The notes under the pieces were generated by a model, which was not told the origin of the DNA, did not search any database, and worked only from the letters and a program-made list of their open reading frames with translations. This document shows, piece by piece, positions 1 to 13,900 of a stretch of 64,000 nucleotides of DNA; the stretch's first letter is position 1, and each line of letters begins with the position of its first letter. The DNA comes from Burhinus oedicnemus (Eukaryota > Chordata > Aves > Charadriiformes > Burhinidae), in NCBI GenBank assembly GCA_008921705.1, contig VFFE01007100.1, positions 1,918,356 through 1,982,355 on the forward strand, given 5' to 3'. The translations under genes were made by a program, and so were the position numbers.

Positions 1-2838
1 GCAGTGATAAATGCTCATCAATAACATGCAGAACTTTTTAAATTACCAGAACTGTCAAAGAGAAAAGGGCAGGCTACAATTCCCAAGTGATCTTAATTTT
101 GTCAAGGTCATTTTCAAATTAAGGTATCGTATGTGAGATAGAGATCTAATTGTCTAGAACACACCGCAACTAGAAATGACCAGAGAAAAACAAAACCAAC
201 ATTTTTGCAAGCCACTGCTCAAAGTTTAAAAGATGCAGTTCCACCGCACAGCACATTTCCACAACACGGCCCATACAAGAAGCTCACACAGTCACTTCCC
301 TGATGTGTTTATAAAATTATGCATGAAAGCATAACACAAATCAGAGCTTCCAAACAAAGGGTGATTCTCCAGACATTTCAGTTGGTATGATACGTGTATC
401 ATGTTCCCTCCCCCAGGGAAAGGAAATTTTGCCGTGAAGCCGGAGCGCAGAGTTGACTGCACAGAGTATGAGCCCACTACTAAACCAGAGGCCATTGCTG
501 GGAAAGGATCTTAAGGAAAATGCCAAGGTGTTTACACAGCAGTCCCAAAACACCAACCACAAATAAGCTGGGAACATAACCTCACCAACTAATTAGCTTT
601 CCCTTTTCTCCCTAATTGAAACTAATTAGGTAGCATCCATGTAGTATGAGGGATTTTAGTTAGCAGTAAGGCCACGAAGCGGCCCTAAGGGACAGGTAAA
701 GTATCTACAAAACACACAAGACCTTAGCAGAAGTTGTGATGTGGGTAAAATTGCCATCTACTACAAATTCATCATCTCTCCTAAATCCATCATTTTGCCT
801 ATCCAGTAGGGATAAAAAATTATTTCCCAAGCTTTGGGGTATTTTATAGTTCTAATTCTCAAGGCAATCCTAACCAAGTCAGAGAAAGAAAAGCTCTTTT
901 CTTAAACAGTCTCCTAGTGGTAAAAGAGAAGAAAGACAGAGCTTTTGTTTTTCAGAGAATTTGATGATACACCCATACATTTAGCACCAGAACAATTCCC
1001 TGGAAGGCATGTGATTCCCTGAATAAGATCACAAGGATTTTTAAGCCTGGATTTGGCAAATAGGAACATGCGTTTTACAGTTTTCAGTTTGTTCTACAGC
1101 ACTATTTTCTCTTGTAGATGGATGATAGAAAAAAACATACATCTCTCTCTCATGGTGCGATATTTACATTAAAGTGGTGGTCATCCAGTTACTAGTAATG
1201 ACCACCAAAGACCGTTTACAAATACTACTTGAAAACAGGAAACAGATGACCTCAGAAGTTTTGGCGGGTGCTCAAAATGAATATTAAAAACTAGGTGGAA
1301 TGAGAGATGGCTACATAGAGACAATTTGATCAAAAGCAAAAAAATTCACCAACATCAGAGACATCCTACAGCACTAGGTGCGCCTAAAACCAGAAAATTT
1401 GAGTTTTTAAAGAGTTCCACAGTTGTTCTCATATTTACTTATAAAGCACTACAAATTCAACAACTTGACTCGGCACCTTGCAATACCTCCTAGAAACCAC
1501 TGTCAATGCAATGAGTAACTGGGAAAGCAGGAGACTGCACACACTCAGAGGCTTATCACCAATTCATTTTTGTTTTGCTGTTAACACAGCATTAAAATTT
1601 GCACGCAAAGGGAAAAGATAGGGTGTATGTAAGAATATGCACACACATAATCCTTTGCATTAGAGACTTAAAGCTATGAAAATATCCTTCTAGGTCTTAC
1701 AAAGGAAAATTTACATTTTTTTCACATCACTGCTATTGTCCTTTGGATGCCCTAATGTCAGGTTTGTTGTTGTTGCTGGCATTGCATTCCAAAATAAACA
1801 TTTACGTCAACTTGGACTGCTAAAACATTGAAGGGTTTCAACGAGAGAGAGAGAGGCCTTTATGCTAGACTAGTGATTCTGATCTACCCTATCTCTTCCG
1901 AATAGCCAGTTGTGTCCTCCCTCAAGAGTAGTGTCAATGCACCAGTTAAGGAAGTCACCCACTGAAGACAGTCAGAAGACACCTCTTGGTTGTGATGATG
2001 GATGCTGCTTGTGTTCTCCAAGCAGATTAGTTTTCATCCGCAATACTCAAACTCATTAGGTTTCTAACTTAGGAGTCAATGTTTCTCACTACCATTTTAG
2101 GAATCCAACCACTTTGCTGTAATGCTCTTGGGTTGACAGCTGTGTTGGAACAACTATGTATTTCTCCTTTCAGAAGGGAGGCTATTTCTCTGAGCAATTT
2201 TTTTTAGGCTCTAGTAGGAATGCTTTTGTCTTCCCTGGTCCCTAGAGGCAAGGGAAGAAAGTTTTAGATTTGCTCCCCTTCCTCATCATTAGTGCTACAG
2301 AAAAAAGAAATGTCATTGTAAGCAGACACCAGTCAGAACCATGGGAGCCAGGCCTGGAAATCGTGCATTTCCTTTAAGTTTTTGGTGAGAAAGTATTTCT
2401 AAATACAAAAGCACTTCTAGATTAATTTTCAATGCCCTATTTTCCACGATGACACAAACCCAGAAACAACAGGATTATTACTTAGGAATCAGAACTTCTG
2501 GAGTTTGCTTAGTCTTTATTTTCTTGATTTGAGTTGGTCTGAAAGTCTCTTACCATCATGAAAAACAGAAGTGAAAACAGGATTTTATGAAAACAGGCTT
2601 AATTTGCAAGCATCATTTTCTACACCCAACACTAACACTAAACTCAGATCTTTACTTACTGTAATTTAGAGGATAGAGTAAGCAAGCTATTGGTGTTAAC
2701 AGAAGCAAATGGGAATTAAAACAGCTTTTCTAAGACTTAATTCTTATCTCAAGTTAAACTAGTTATATATGCCTTTAGAAAGCACAGTCAGTTAAAGCAG
2801 TTTTAGACACCAGCTTGCCATATGTTATGTTAAAATTA

Positions 2839-2850
2839 TTTTTTTTTTTT
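2839..2850. repeat. poly(T) run
   Basis: Twelve consecutive T in PTPN1 intron 1. No target-site duplication or retroposed body is recognisable next to it. Confidence 0.9.
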
Positions 2851-5222
2851 AGAAAAAAAGCAACAAATTTATGCATGAAGTATTTCTATTCAGTACACAC
2901 AGATTTTGAGGAATTCTTTTGCTCGTCCAGTAATCTTTGTAGAAAGTACCAAATAAAGCTTATTAAATAATCTAGTTCAGCATGTAATTTTGAAGTTAAT
3001 TTTGACAATATCTCATACAACTGTAAACAATTCACATAAAGTAACCTCCGCCAGCATTGTTTTCCAAATTTTTATTAGTGCAGTTATTTCATAGTCTGCA
3101 GAAGTACAGTTAACTGCAATGATTTTTAGATTTCAGGATATAATTTATGGTAATTTTTACAGGATCTGTACAATGATCCTATCTCAAGGATCGACAGAAA
3201 AGCATTTGGAATGCAAACAACAGCATGCAAGAAATTCTTATATAATGGAGAAAGGCAACTTTCTTGGAGGACAAAAAAAGGGGGAATATGTATGCTAGAC
3301 AGACTATATGTAAACAACTTACAGAAAACAATTACTTCATTCCAGGGCTCATGCCTTTTCCTCTAAGGAAACTTTCTGATTTTAGTGTAACACAGCCCAG
3401 ATGCCACCTAAAGTGTTCTGTTGTGTCTGTATATTCACATTGTTTGACTTAAAAAGTAACAGACTGGTTGCACTAAAAATATTTATTGTACCTAGTTTGT
3501 CAGTGTGATAAATACACGTTAATGTAATTTTAAAAAGTAATAACATGGGCACCATTGAGAACTAAAGACATTATAAGCTGGCTAAAAATAGTAATTTGAA
3601 TTCCTAGCTTAGTCAGCTTGGCACAAACAGCTGTGTTCACTGTAACCTCTAATTAGTTTGCATATTATAAGAGTTCCAAAGGTTATTTCCCTCTCAGAAA
3701 CCTACTAAATTAGCCTTCACAGCACAATACTGTTACCATATCAAATGAACAGCATCAGATTATTCAGACTTTAGAGACTTACCACTATTTTTTCTGTAAT
3801 GTTTCATTTATAAAGGCATATATTCTTATTTGATAAGGTAAAGGCAATCTCCTCTCTATCTGCAGCATTCAGAAGAGCCTGTCTTGAAAGGAAAAGAAAA
3901 GGCCCAGTTCATAGCTGCTTGCTTATGAACATGTACTCCTTGTTTAAAGAGCTCTGAACTCTCGTTTCAGTAATCAATGCACAAAAGTGTTCACGTAGCT
4001 CCTGTATCTATTCAGCAGCAAAAGCATGAAACAGATGGACTTGAACACACTTCTCAAACACAACACACCAGAACTGCCATGAAGGTTTTTTGTGAGCCCT
4101 CTGTGTTTTAGAAATATTGACCTGGAGATTGGTATTTTGGAGCCATTTTTGTTCAGATGATCGAAGAAATGCATTAGAAAGCAAAGTATTTTTTGTAGAC
4201 AAATTGTACATTTAATACTATATCTTGGCCACACAGCCCAAGTTTCCGCTACATAATCATCTTCTGAATACATCACATAGGTGAGACTTTCAAAATGCTG
4301 ACTGTGCCACCAACAGTCAAAATGTCACTGAATTTACATGGCAGAAGTAGTGGCAAGCCAATACTGAACGTGCTTGAATATGAATTAATGGTCAGATTTT
4401 AAAATTAAAACATAGGTGGCTCTATGTGTACCAGATTCTTAATCTGCAGAAACAGGTACATCAATGATGAAGAATGAAAGATAAGGAGCAACATGCATTA
4501 TCACAGTGTGTTTAAAACTGGCATTCACAAAAGTCATATTTAAGCCATCACGTTTTTGGTTTATATGTATTATGCTGGTTATTTTAATAGTATTTTTATA
4601 AAGAGGAAGGTAAGAGAATAATTTCTTAAAATACATTTCTATCTGTGAAAGCATATTTTTAAATCTACTTTTTCTAGAGACAACTACGAAAAACTATGGT
4701 AACATAAAAATCTGTGTTAAACGTTTAAAAGAACAAGCAAAGGAGTACCAGTAGATGCTTAATATGAAAAAGAAAGTACTCAGTTCTAATGCAAGTAAAT
4801 TCTGTTCATTACTTTGAAACACTGAGCAACTGCAGCCAGAGTTTAAAGCAAATTGTTTTGGTTTTGGTTGTTCTTTTTTTTTTTCCTCATGGCTAAAAGG
4901 TGTCACTCTGTATAAACTATTTCATTCACACTGGGTACTTGAATAATCTAAAAGCTAAATAAAACTTTCTAATATATTTGCAAGTGTTAAGGGAATAAAG
5001 TCACATCATGACTACGATGTGGCATATATGCACACTATGTCAGTATTTTTTTTGTATTTAGAATACTAGGGGACAGGCAACAGCCATATTTCCAACTTTC
5101 TACTAATTCCATCAAAATTCTCAAAGTTATGAGCTCGTATGTAGAGGAAGTACTAAAACACACAAGAAAGGAAGTGGCAGGAATTGTTAAATAGGAAGTT
5201 GTGAACTCTGCATTACCTATTT

Positions 5223-5245
5223 AAAAAAAAAAAAAAAAAAAAAAA
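5223..5245 (+). repeat. poly(A) run, 23 bp
   Basis: Twenty-three consecutive A in intron 1. A run like this can be the tail of a retroposed transcript, but I cannot recognise a source sequence in the few hundred bases 5' of it, and there are no clear flanking direct repeats. It could equally be a simple homopolymer. Confidence 0.9.
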
Positions 5246-6546
5246 GAAGATAGATATCTACATCTTATTTAGTGGTAAACTTCATTTCCTTGAAGATGTT
5301 TGTACCATACATTGTTTTACTGGCTTTCTTGAGATGCAATTTTTAAGTTAAATATGTGAGAGGGATTACTAGATTTATTTAGTATCAAGAAATGCTGTTC
5401 ATTCAAAAGGATGAACCATATGTTACAACAGGTACCAGCTCCATAATGTAAATGGGTTTCCCTCCTGCATTCTGTTTCTTCCCTACAAATCAGGGTGTAA
5501 TACAAAATCCCAGCAAGTTCTTATCTATGGCATAAGAATGTTTCGCTCTCTTGGCCATTAGTAAGAACACAGGCAATGTAATTAAAGATTCATTCTGCCA
5601 AAGCATACTCATTACACTATTAACAAAAGCTTTTTACCATTTCTAACATAGGGAAATTCAAGTTTAAAGAGAACGTACAATTAACAGGATTGCACAAACC
5701 ATGTTCATGCGTCTGCATGCAGAGAAAGGCCAAACTTGAGCTTTGCTCCTACAACAGAACCAGCAAATAATCATGCTTTTAGTAGTTATGTTTTTCAGTA
5801 TACTGCCCAAATCTGTATTTGGGAGCTCTAAGTAGCTGCAACTGCTGAAAGACTTTTGGACTGAAGTTTGAAGAAATACACTGGATTACAAATTGACATG
5901 AACAGCTTGTTTCGGTTGGGATCTGTTTAACATAGCTGTTGCTGTTATAATCACAGATGCCTACTTCACTGTACTTATAATATTCAAATTTGGAAAGGAA
6001 AATTTTAGTGATGATTAAAAGCATACTGAATTCATTGAATGGTGCAACCTACAGGTTGCCAAGCTACTGCAACGCACACAAAAACCTGCTGAGAACAAAC
6101 AGTACTGCTAAAAACAGATGTTAGATAAAGAAGAATTAGGATACTCCTGTTTTCTCACATGACTGTCTAATATGTGTTTAGGAAACCAACCTAAGCTAAG
6201 CTAGTTTAATATTAAACCTCATAGCTTTCTAAACTTGAGACGATCAGCTCACAATCTATGGATGAAGCACAGTTTGGGGGTAAGTCAAATACTGATGCCA
6301 TTTCCCCTATCCCCACAAACACTTCTTTACCTGACTTTATGACTGTCAGGTCACGTAAGGGCTGAACAGGCCATGTGACAAATACACAAGCGTGTTGGTT
6401 GATGACGCGGATGGAACAGACTGTCCAGCATTCACATGGGTCCAGAGCAGAACAGCTGGGCAACTCTGTTCTACACCAAGGTTTAACAGAAGTTGCACTT
6501 AAAGCTGAATGTTTACGCAACTACTTCCAGAGTAGTAAACTGTTCT

Positions 6547-6568
6547 AAAAAAAAAAAAAAAAAAAAAA
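6547..6568 (+). repeat. poly(A) run, 22 bp
   Basis: Twenty-two consecutive A in PTPN1 intron 1, following CTGTTCT. No recognisable retroposed body precedes it. Confidence 0.9.
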
Positions 6569-9500
6569 GAGAAAAATCAATACTTTTTTGGAAAGAGCAA
6601 CTTAACCCTTAAATGCTGACAGCAGAGACTGACATTCAGAGAAGCTAAGCTACTTAGCACTGAGGTAGGTTTCTGAGCACTTTGCTTTACTAGCTGCCCT
6701 TCACACACAAATAATAGTGCATATTAACACTTTAGTCACAGTGGAGATCAATACTGCATTTTACTTATCATAAGCAATAGTTTCTAGTGTCTGTTAGCAT
6801 TTAGTTCTCACACAGGAAAGGTGAATTAAAGTATGCCTTCTGAAGAGACAATGTGTAAGAAAATCTACCTATGGCCAACAAGCCTGAGAACTTCCTGTGG
6901 AAAGATACAACCACTCCCTTAACCCAAAAGCAGCCATACCTTAAAGGCTAAAATTTATTCTCTATTTTATTATTTCTCCAAGTTGTAAAGCAATACTTAA
7001 AGACACTGACACACTCGGTCCTGTGTTACTAGAGATTGTTTTCACTGTCATTGCACTGAGAGAACGCTTTCATCTCCAGCTGTGCAGGTTGTCTTCTGCC
7101 CATCTGAAAGCAACTCAAGAGTTTTTAAAAAACAAATGTCAGTGTTAAAACAGGCACATCACATAATCAAGATAAGCTTTCACAGACATCCTAACTTAGG
7201 ACAGATTAGCACTCTGCACTCCAGTACATGAAAAAGACTGCAAAACTCGACAAGCTAGGCCTTCAAAGGACTATTTAATCCTCCCCATGCTAATGAAACA
7301 GATTTGTGAGTGAAAGTAAGTTGCATGGATCAGATGAGATAAAAAAATGTTTTGCCACTTCATGCACCTACTAATACTGCTAGTTCAAAATAATTCCCCC
7401 CGAGAACACCAACTGATTTAGCAAAGCCAAGCAACTATCACAACTTCTATCTCTAAAATGACAGCACCCTCTCTGGAAAGGCATGACTCCTATCACGTCC
7501 TATACTGCTCTTTTACAGCCCAGACACGGCGCTGTACCTAACGCACCCCACCCCACAGCTCAGCTAGGCTCTTGCTCATCATGTTCCACTTCCTCTCAGC
7601 CCGAGCCAGTTATCAGTCTTGACTAAACACGCTTTATAATTTGGTGGCTATCTCAAACCCTCATTTCCAGTCTTAGCACGTATCTGGAACACTTACGGGG
7701 GCGGGGAGGAGTATAAAATGCAGTAACTTCCAAGCATCTTTAAAAAACCCTTCACCTCTATCACATCCTTTTCCATTCCCCTGCCCTCCAAAAGACCATC
7801 ACACTGAAGACTTCTGAGCATTGATCCACAAATAAAGGTTAGAGACTACTAGAATCACACACAAGTGCCTCCTCTTACAGAAACAGTGCTGAGGGCAAAG
7901 CATTTTTACTAGAAGATTGGATTATTTTTCTCTAAGTATTCCAAGACAGAATTTTGCATGTAGAGAGATAGCTTTATATGGAGAGTATTTCGCTAGCAAA
8001 GACTTTAATACAAGAAAATCCTAAAGATGTAGACATTATTACATTAAAACAATAAATGTTTCAGTGCTTGCTCCTAACTAGGTAGCAGTATTAACTTATT
8101 TAGCTACTCTTAAAATAATAAGAAGCACATAACAGTTTTACCACCTAAAATCCCCACTTCACGTGGTAGAGAACTTAGCAGACACCACAGTAAATAAGGA
8201 ATTTCCTGCTGTCAGTCAGTCACAGAAAAGTAGCCTGTACACTGGACTGTATAAAGCAATCAAGTAAAGCCCAGCGTAACAGACTCGCTTCTAATGGAGG
8301 TTCTGAATAGTAATCCGTACACAAATTATAAACAAGAAATCAATGGTAAATAAGGCATAAGTCAGTAGTTTCTGTGAAGTCTTTCTGCTCTGCCTGCTTC
8401 TTGACAAGTCTTTAAAAAGACTTGTAAGATTAGACCTCTCCAGTAATGCTCCCATGTCGGCTAATAAATCCAGTAACTTAGCAGCTGTAAAGATTTTACA
8501 TATTTTTAACCTCCTGTTCCAGTCTTTCACCTCTACCGAAAACAAGACGAGCCTGATGGACACAACAAACAAGCTTCAGAAGCTGGGGATATCCCCCCAA
8601 AACGGCCCTATTCCTGAGCCTGCCTCCAGAGAGGACACCTGATCGCCTCGGGGTTTTGAACCTCAGGCTGCTGAGACCCTGCCCTTCCCCACGCCCCAGC
8701 TACCCACGCTCACCACCCACCTCTGCCCCTGCTTGCCTCTACCACCCACAGCCAGACTGCCACACGCTCCTTCACAGCTTAGCTGTCTGTTAATAGGTGT
8801 CAGTTATCAGTGATTGTTGTAGAAGAACTGAAAGCAATTGCTATCTAAAGGGAAATTATTAATGAGCCATCTATATAATATTGCTCACTGGCAAACCAAA
8901 TAACCAACACCCCCCCAGCCCCCCTTGCATTTTTCAGTACACTACTAATTCAACCGCAGCTAATGGTGCAATATGCAGGGATAAAAAGGATGGGTTTGTT
9001 GGTTCACAACACAGGTTGTCCTCCGCATTTTACTATACTAGTTTTGAAACAGTACACGGGCAGATCCGCTCTGGTCGTGAAACACTTCAGGCCAATTCTG
9101 AGAAGGTATCAATACTGAGAATGAAAACAATGTACAAGTTGAAACAAGATTCTTGTTCATGTCATCCTACAGACACTGCTGGGCACCACACAGTTCTAGG
9201 TAGCAACTGCGACTTAATGCGAAAATTCTCCCCCACCAGAAGTTTAAGAAACAAGTGACAATGTTGCCTTCCAAGTGAATTAAACTGTAAAGGGAATAAA
9301 AAAAACATTTTTCTAAAGTTGGGTAGCTGTTCCCTCCCCCGTCCTTTGCTGGTTAAAACTCTCCCCATTTTTCTTCTATTTCTGGAAATATTCAGAAAAT
9401 TTCTAAAATGTGTGTATATGTATTTTGGCTGTTTAAGAAGCTATGCAGTATTTTTACAGTTCTTGCTCCAATGATCCACCCTCTCCTTCTTTCCCAAGGA

Positions 9501-10948
9501 AGTTCCTCTTACTAAAACCTCTTTGCTTTTGTCAGAGTTCTGTTTTTCCAGTAGCCCCCATCTTCAGTCATTTGTGCCTGCGCAACAGGGAGCAAGGACA
9601 TACAATTCTACACAAGGCTGGCAGAGTTTTACTCCTACTGCAAGCAGCTGCAATGACTGTACAGAAGACAGTGGAAAAACCAGGCCCTACACAGTATAAT
9701 GGAATCAAGATCTTCTGAACTAGTATGGGTTATTTTTCCTGTCAGAAAAAGGAAGTATACTCTTCCTTAGTCGAAAATGCATTTTTAAAATAGATTTCAC
9801 ATTTTACTTCCTGTGATCACATTAAAAGGTCACACTATTTATGCTACTGTAACCTGTTACTGTGGGATTAGAAATGATATAAACAAGCAATTCTCATTTA
9901 AATGTGCACAAGAAGGTTATGAGAACATTCCTCTTTATGTGTAGACCACTTGTTCTTGTTCCAAATAAATATAAAGAATCTGAGAAACAGAGTGTCTTTT
10001 GTAGAATGGCTCACAGCATCAAGTACTTGATGAATCAAGCACTTCACAGAAGCATAAAATTCTAGGAACTTGAGATAGAAGAAAAAGCACCTGAAAGATC
10101 ACAAATGGAACAGCTACTTTAAGTTCAAAATACTGCTATTTAGAAGCATTTTTAACAAGCAATTATTTTAGTCAAATAAGTATAGCGAGCTTTCTTCCCA
10201 GAGTGTAGTTTCTTCTCTGCCTGCAGCGAGATCTGTGTACGTCCACATTCGCCACTGGTAACAGCATGGGAAGTTTTTCTATAATTGCATGTACTGGCAG
10301 AATGCAAAACTTGCTTTTCTGTTGCTTTATTTCCTATTTCTACTTACATATAAACTGTTTTAACCTTCTTCTAAGTACAGGAAAAACATTGCACCACACA
10401 ATTCAACTCTGATTCAACAATCTCTTAACAGTTGGTGAGACAAGCAAATCTTCCTCGGTATTGATCTCTTCACCCTTCGTGCTGAAGGTGACTTTTTACC
10501 CCTTGAACCACATATTCCCAAAGGATCCACAACAACCAAGAGCTAAGACAACTATGGAACTACTTAAAGGCCTGGATCCTAACACAGAAGGAAACAAGAT
10601 GTCCTATATACAAAGTAGAAATCCAGTTTCAGTCCCTAGCAATGGAAATGGGCCTTAATGCATCAGTATGCTACTTCAGTAAATCCAATATGAAATCAAT
10701 ACTGGATTCAGCGGAAAGGGTTTTTTATCTCTCTCTTTCATGAAAGATATGCCCAACTAGGAAGCAGGACTGTCCAAATACCTTTTCACTCCAGAGGTTA
10801 GCAAATCAGCAGCTAAATAAGGTACATGTTCAGTATCCGTGATACCAAAAAAATTCCACTTTATAGTATATTTTACCCTGCCAACAAGGACAGGCAGGGA
10901 ACAGTATACGTTAAAAACAAAAGCCACCAGAAAAAAAACCAAACCAAA

Positions 10949-10963
10949 ACACACACACACACA
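10949..10963. repeat. (AC)n microsatellite
   Basis: Seven and a half AC units in intron 1, flanked on the left by an A/C-rich stretch of related composition. Short, and probably only weakly polymorphic. Confidence 0.85.
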
Positions 10964-13900
10964 ATTTGGGAGGAATCGCATCTGACTTACTGTTGCTGAG
11001 AAATATTTTGAGTTGAAAAATACAGAGACTCTAGCTACCATAGTTAAAAATACAGATCTCTCAAGTCAGCTGGCTGCATTTATGTTGCTTCCACATGTAG
11101 TTGCCCTTTACCAACTCGTTACTCCACTCCTTATGAATGCAAAAACAATAACTTATGGAAATAATGTGCTTATCAGTCTGTATTCTAGGATAAAGTATTG
11201 TGCAAGGTGAAAGCATACGGAAACAGAACCTACAGAATTAGAAATAAGAAAAAAATGAATTAAAAACCTTTCTAAAAGTTTCATATTATGCTAGCTCATT
11301 TTCGTTCCCAACAAGGACGTCAGATTTTTCACTGCTGTCCTATGAACCTTTTCTCTTAAATGTAGAAAGCACAACCCCAATTTGAAAGTAGATCAGCTAT
11401 CACTATTAGCAGACTCACATGAATTTCCAAGAATCACTTTTATCACTTTTTCTTAGTATAGTATGACAGGCAAGCTGTTGAATCTTAGCTGTGTTTTGCG
11501 TGGGTGAGAGAAAAAGCACATCTAAATTCACAGGGTTTGGTAGAAAATGAATTGGCATTTGTACTACATGAGCTACAAAGTGAACACACAAAGGCATTCT
11601 GATGCTGTATCATAGTGCCTCTCCCAGCCAAACCAGCAAGGGCATGTCTACTGGCACCAGAAAGATAAACAAAAAAATGTTTCTTGTGCAAATCAACATG
11701 AAACAAGTTGACCAATGACTAAAAAAAAATAAATAAATCTCAATGGCAAGTGCTGTAAACATCAAAGCTTACAGATCAGATCAAGTTTATTTTATTAATT
11801 CTGAACACTGCAGAGAATTTGTTTCTACATTTTCATAAACTTGTTTCTTTTAGGAAAAATGCACATACTGTTCACCAGGGCTGCTTTGCTCTGACAGTGA
11901 TGCTGTACATGCTTTTACAGAGGTGCAGATACAAGCGTTCTAGTCTAATAGTTCTACTCTAGTCTAATATTTTTAAAACAACAAAGTTTTAAATTTCTGT
12001 AATTCTGTAAAACGTCTGAATACTGACAGCACTTCAAATCAGCACTAAAGATGATACAAAACCTTAGGCAATCCTCTAACGTTTGTCTTGTATTTCAGTA
12101 TATATTAATCTTTTTCCAAACCAGTATCACAGAAATAAGCAGCATTACGTAAACTTTAATATGAAATCCTACACTCGGGAACATTCTAACTAACCACTCC
12201 AGCCAAGGGGTTGGGGTTTCTTTCGTTTGTTTTGTTAATTTGTTAGGTTTATGGCACAATACTCAATTTTCAAGTATTTATCAATTTGTTGTTAATAAGC
12301 CTCCTATTTTCAACTCACATGTTGAAAAACTTTCACTCTATGCAGAGAACTTATCCCTTCCACTGCTGGACAACAGGCCTCTGTTTTAAAAGCGTAGAAC
12401 AAAATTGCAAGAAAGAACATGGTCACAGGAGAAAATCTTCCTATGATTTTGAATTGCCTGAAGCATTACAGGAGCTGAGCTTTTTGTCACACAGTGCTAA
12501 CCTAATTTGCAGGTACTTTAAAAAAAACAAACACACAAAACCCAAAACCCTACCAGAAAACTACTTAATATATCATTAGTAACAGAATACTGATAATGTA
12601 TGCATGTTTTTGGTTTCTTTCCTTCTGTGTTACAAAAGGCATAAAAGTAATTTTGTGTTTAAAAAAAGCTAACACTGTACTGAATATAAATCTCATTTTG
12701 CATATGGGGAGACTAAAGAAAAAATTAATTTACTTGGCAATGGGAAAACAAATTCAGTGGCATTATTTGGTGACTGAAACAACCCACCCAATTCTCACAT
12801 TCACTGGAGTATAAGTGATAGCATGACTTCAACATTTTACACCTCTTTAGAGATTTTTTCCTTTTTTTGTCTGTAAACTCTTTCCTCCTCCATTTTATTT
12901 TAATTAAAAGATATCCACTTTGAATCATACATGAATTCTGAATTTTAAGGAATCAGTTAGTATCCTCAGATATTTAATGAGGTTAAATTCACAATCCAAA
13001 TAGATTATTATGTCATGCTAGTGACAATGATCTAAAACCTGAGAATTCATATGTTTACAAGAAAGTAGCAGTGATATTTCAGTGTAAACCACAGCTTAGA
13101 AAGTCTCAGCTAAAGAGACCCCTTGGAGAAAGTCCATTTGCAAAGCAAGTACTACAAGAAAAGATTTCATTTTAATGTTTAGGTAACTATAGGATGAACT
13201 GTTAATTCAAACCTACCCAGAATATTTATAAAGTTATTTTATTCAAAAATACTTAATCTACCACTACCACATTTTATTCTCTACTTACAAGGGCTATTTC
13301 TATTTGAATATAACATTATTTGGTATACGGCCAACACTGCATTCTCCTTAACTGTCAGCTTCCTTCTATATATGTACCCTTACTGCAGACAGAGAAAGAA
13401 AGAGGAGTAAGTAACATGTGGAAAAAAACACTAAAACCATAAAAACCTTCTGAAGGTGCTCAGAAGCAGGTGTAGTAGTCTGTACGTTGTATGATTTCTA
13501 GATTTTTAGTAAATGCTATCCCTTAACAGTAAGCCATTACAGACTCAATTTTTCAATGTTTTTCTTATAGCAATGCTATCACAGAAGATTTGGATTCAAG
13601 TTCTTGGATTTTAAACTCTGAAAAAATATCAAAACTAAGCGGCTCAGTAGCTTCATATAATGGGACTTGCACAATCTCACATCTGCCATCAGCAGACACA
13701 ATTGGGTCTTGATCTGAAAAAGTTAGTAGTATAACCAATATAACCAATGTTAGTATATAACCAATGCAGCAGAGTGCCCTGAAACATTCTCAATAGCACA
13801 AAACATACTATCACTTGCAATTAAAACTGGTCTTCATGGAGAGGTTATCGACTTTGCAAGCCACGGAGACTTAGCTACTTCATCACTGTTAGCCTCTCCC

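Noticed and set aside
5223..5245. Poly(A) run as the tail of a processed pseudogene
   Set aside because: No coding-like or mRNA-like body precedes it and no flanking direct repeats were found.
6212..6520. 102-codon open frame on the minus strand with a GTCAG|GTAAAG donor-like site
   Set aside because: No recognisable domain, no good acceptor at a fitting distance, and the PTPN1 exon 2 motifs are absent. Similar open stretches occur by chance throughout the window.
10040..10100. Possible very old reversed CR1 tail (AGCATAAAATTCTAGGAACT...)
   Set aside because: Similarity to the CR1 3' end is too weak by eye to separate from chance.
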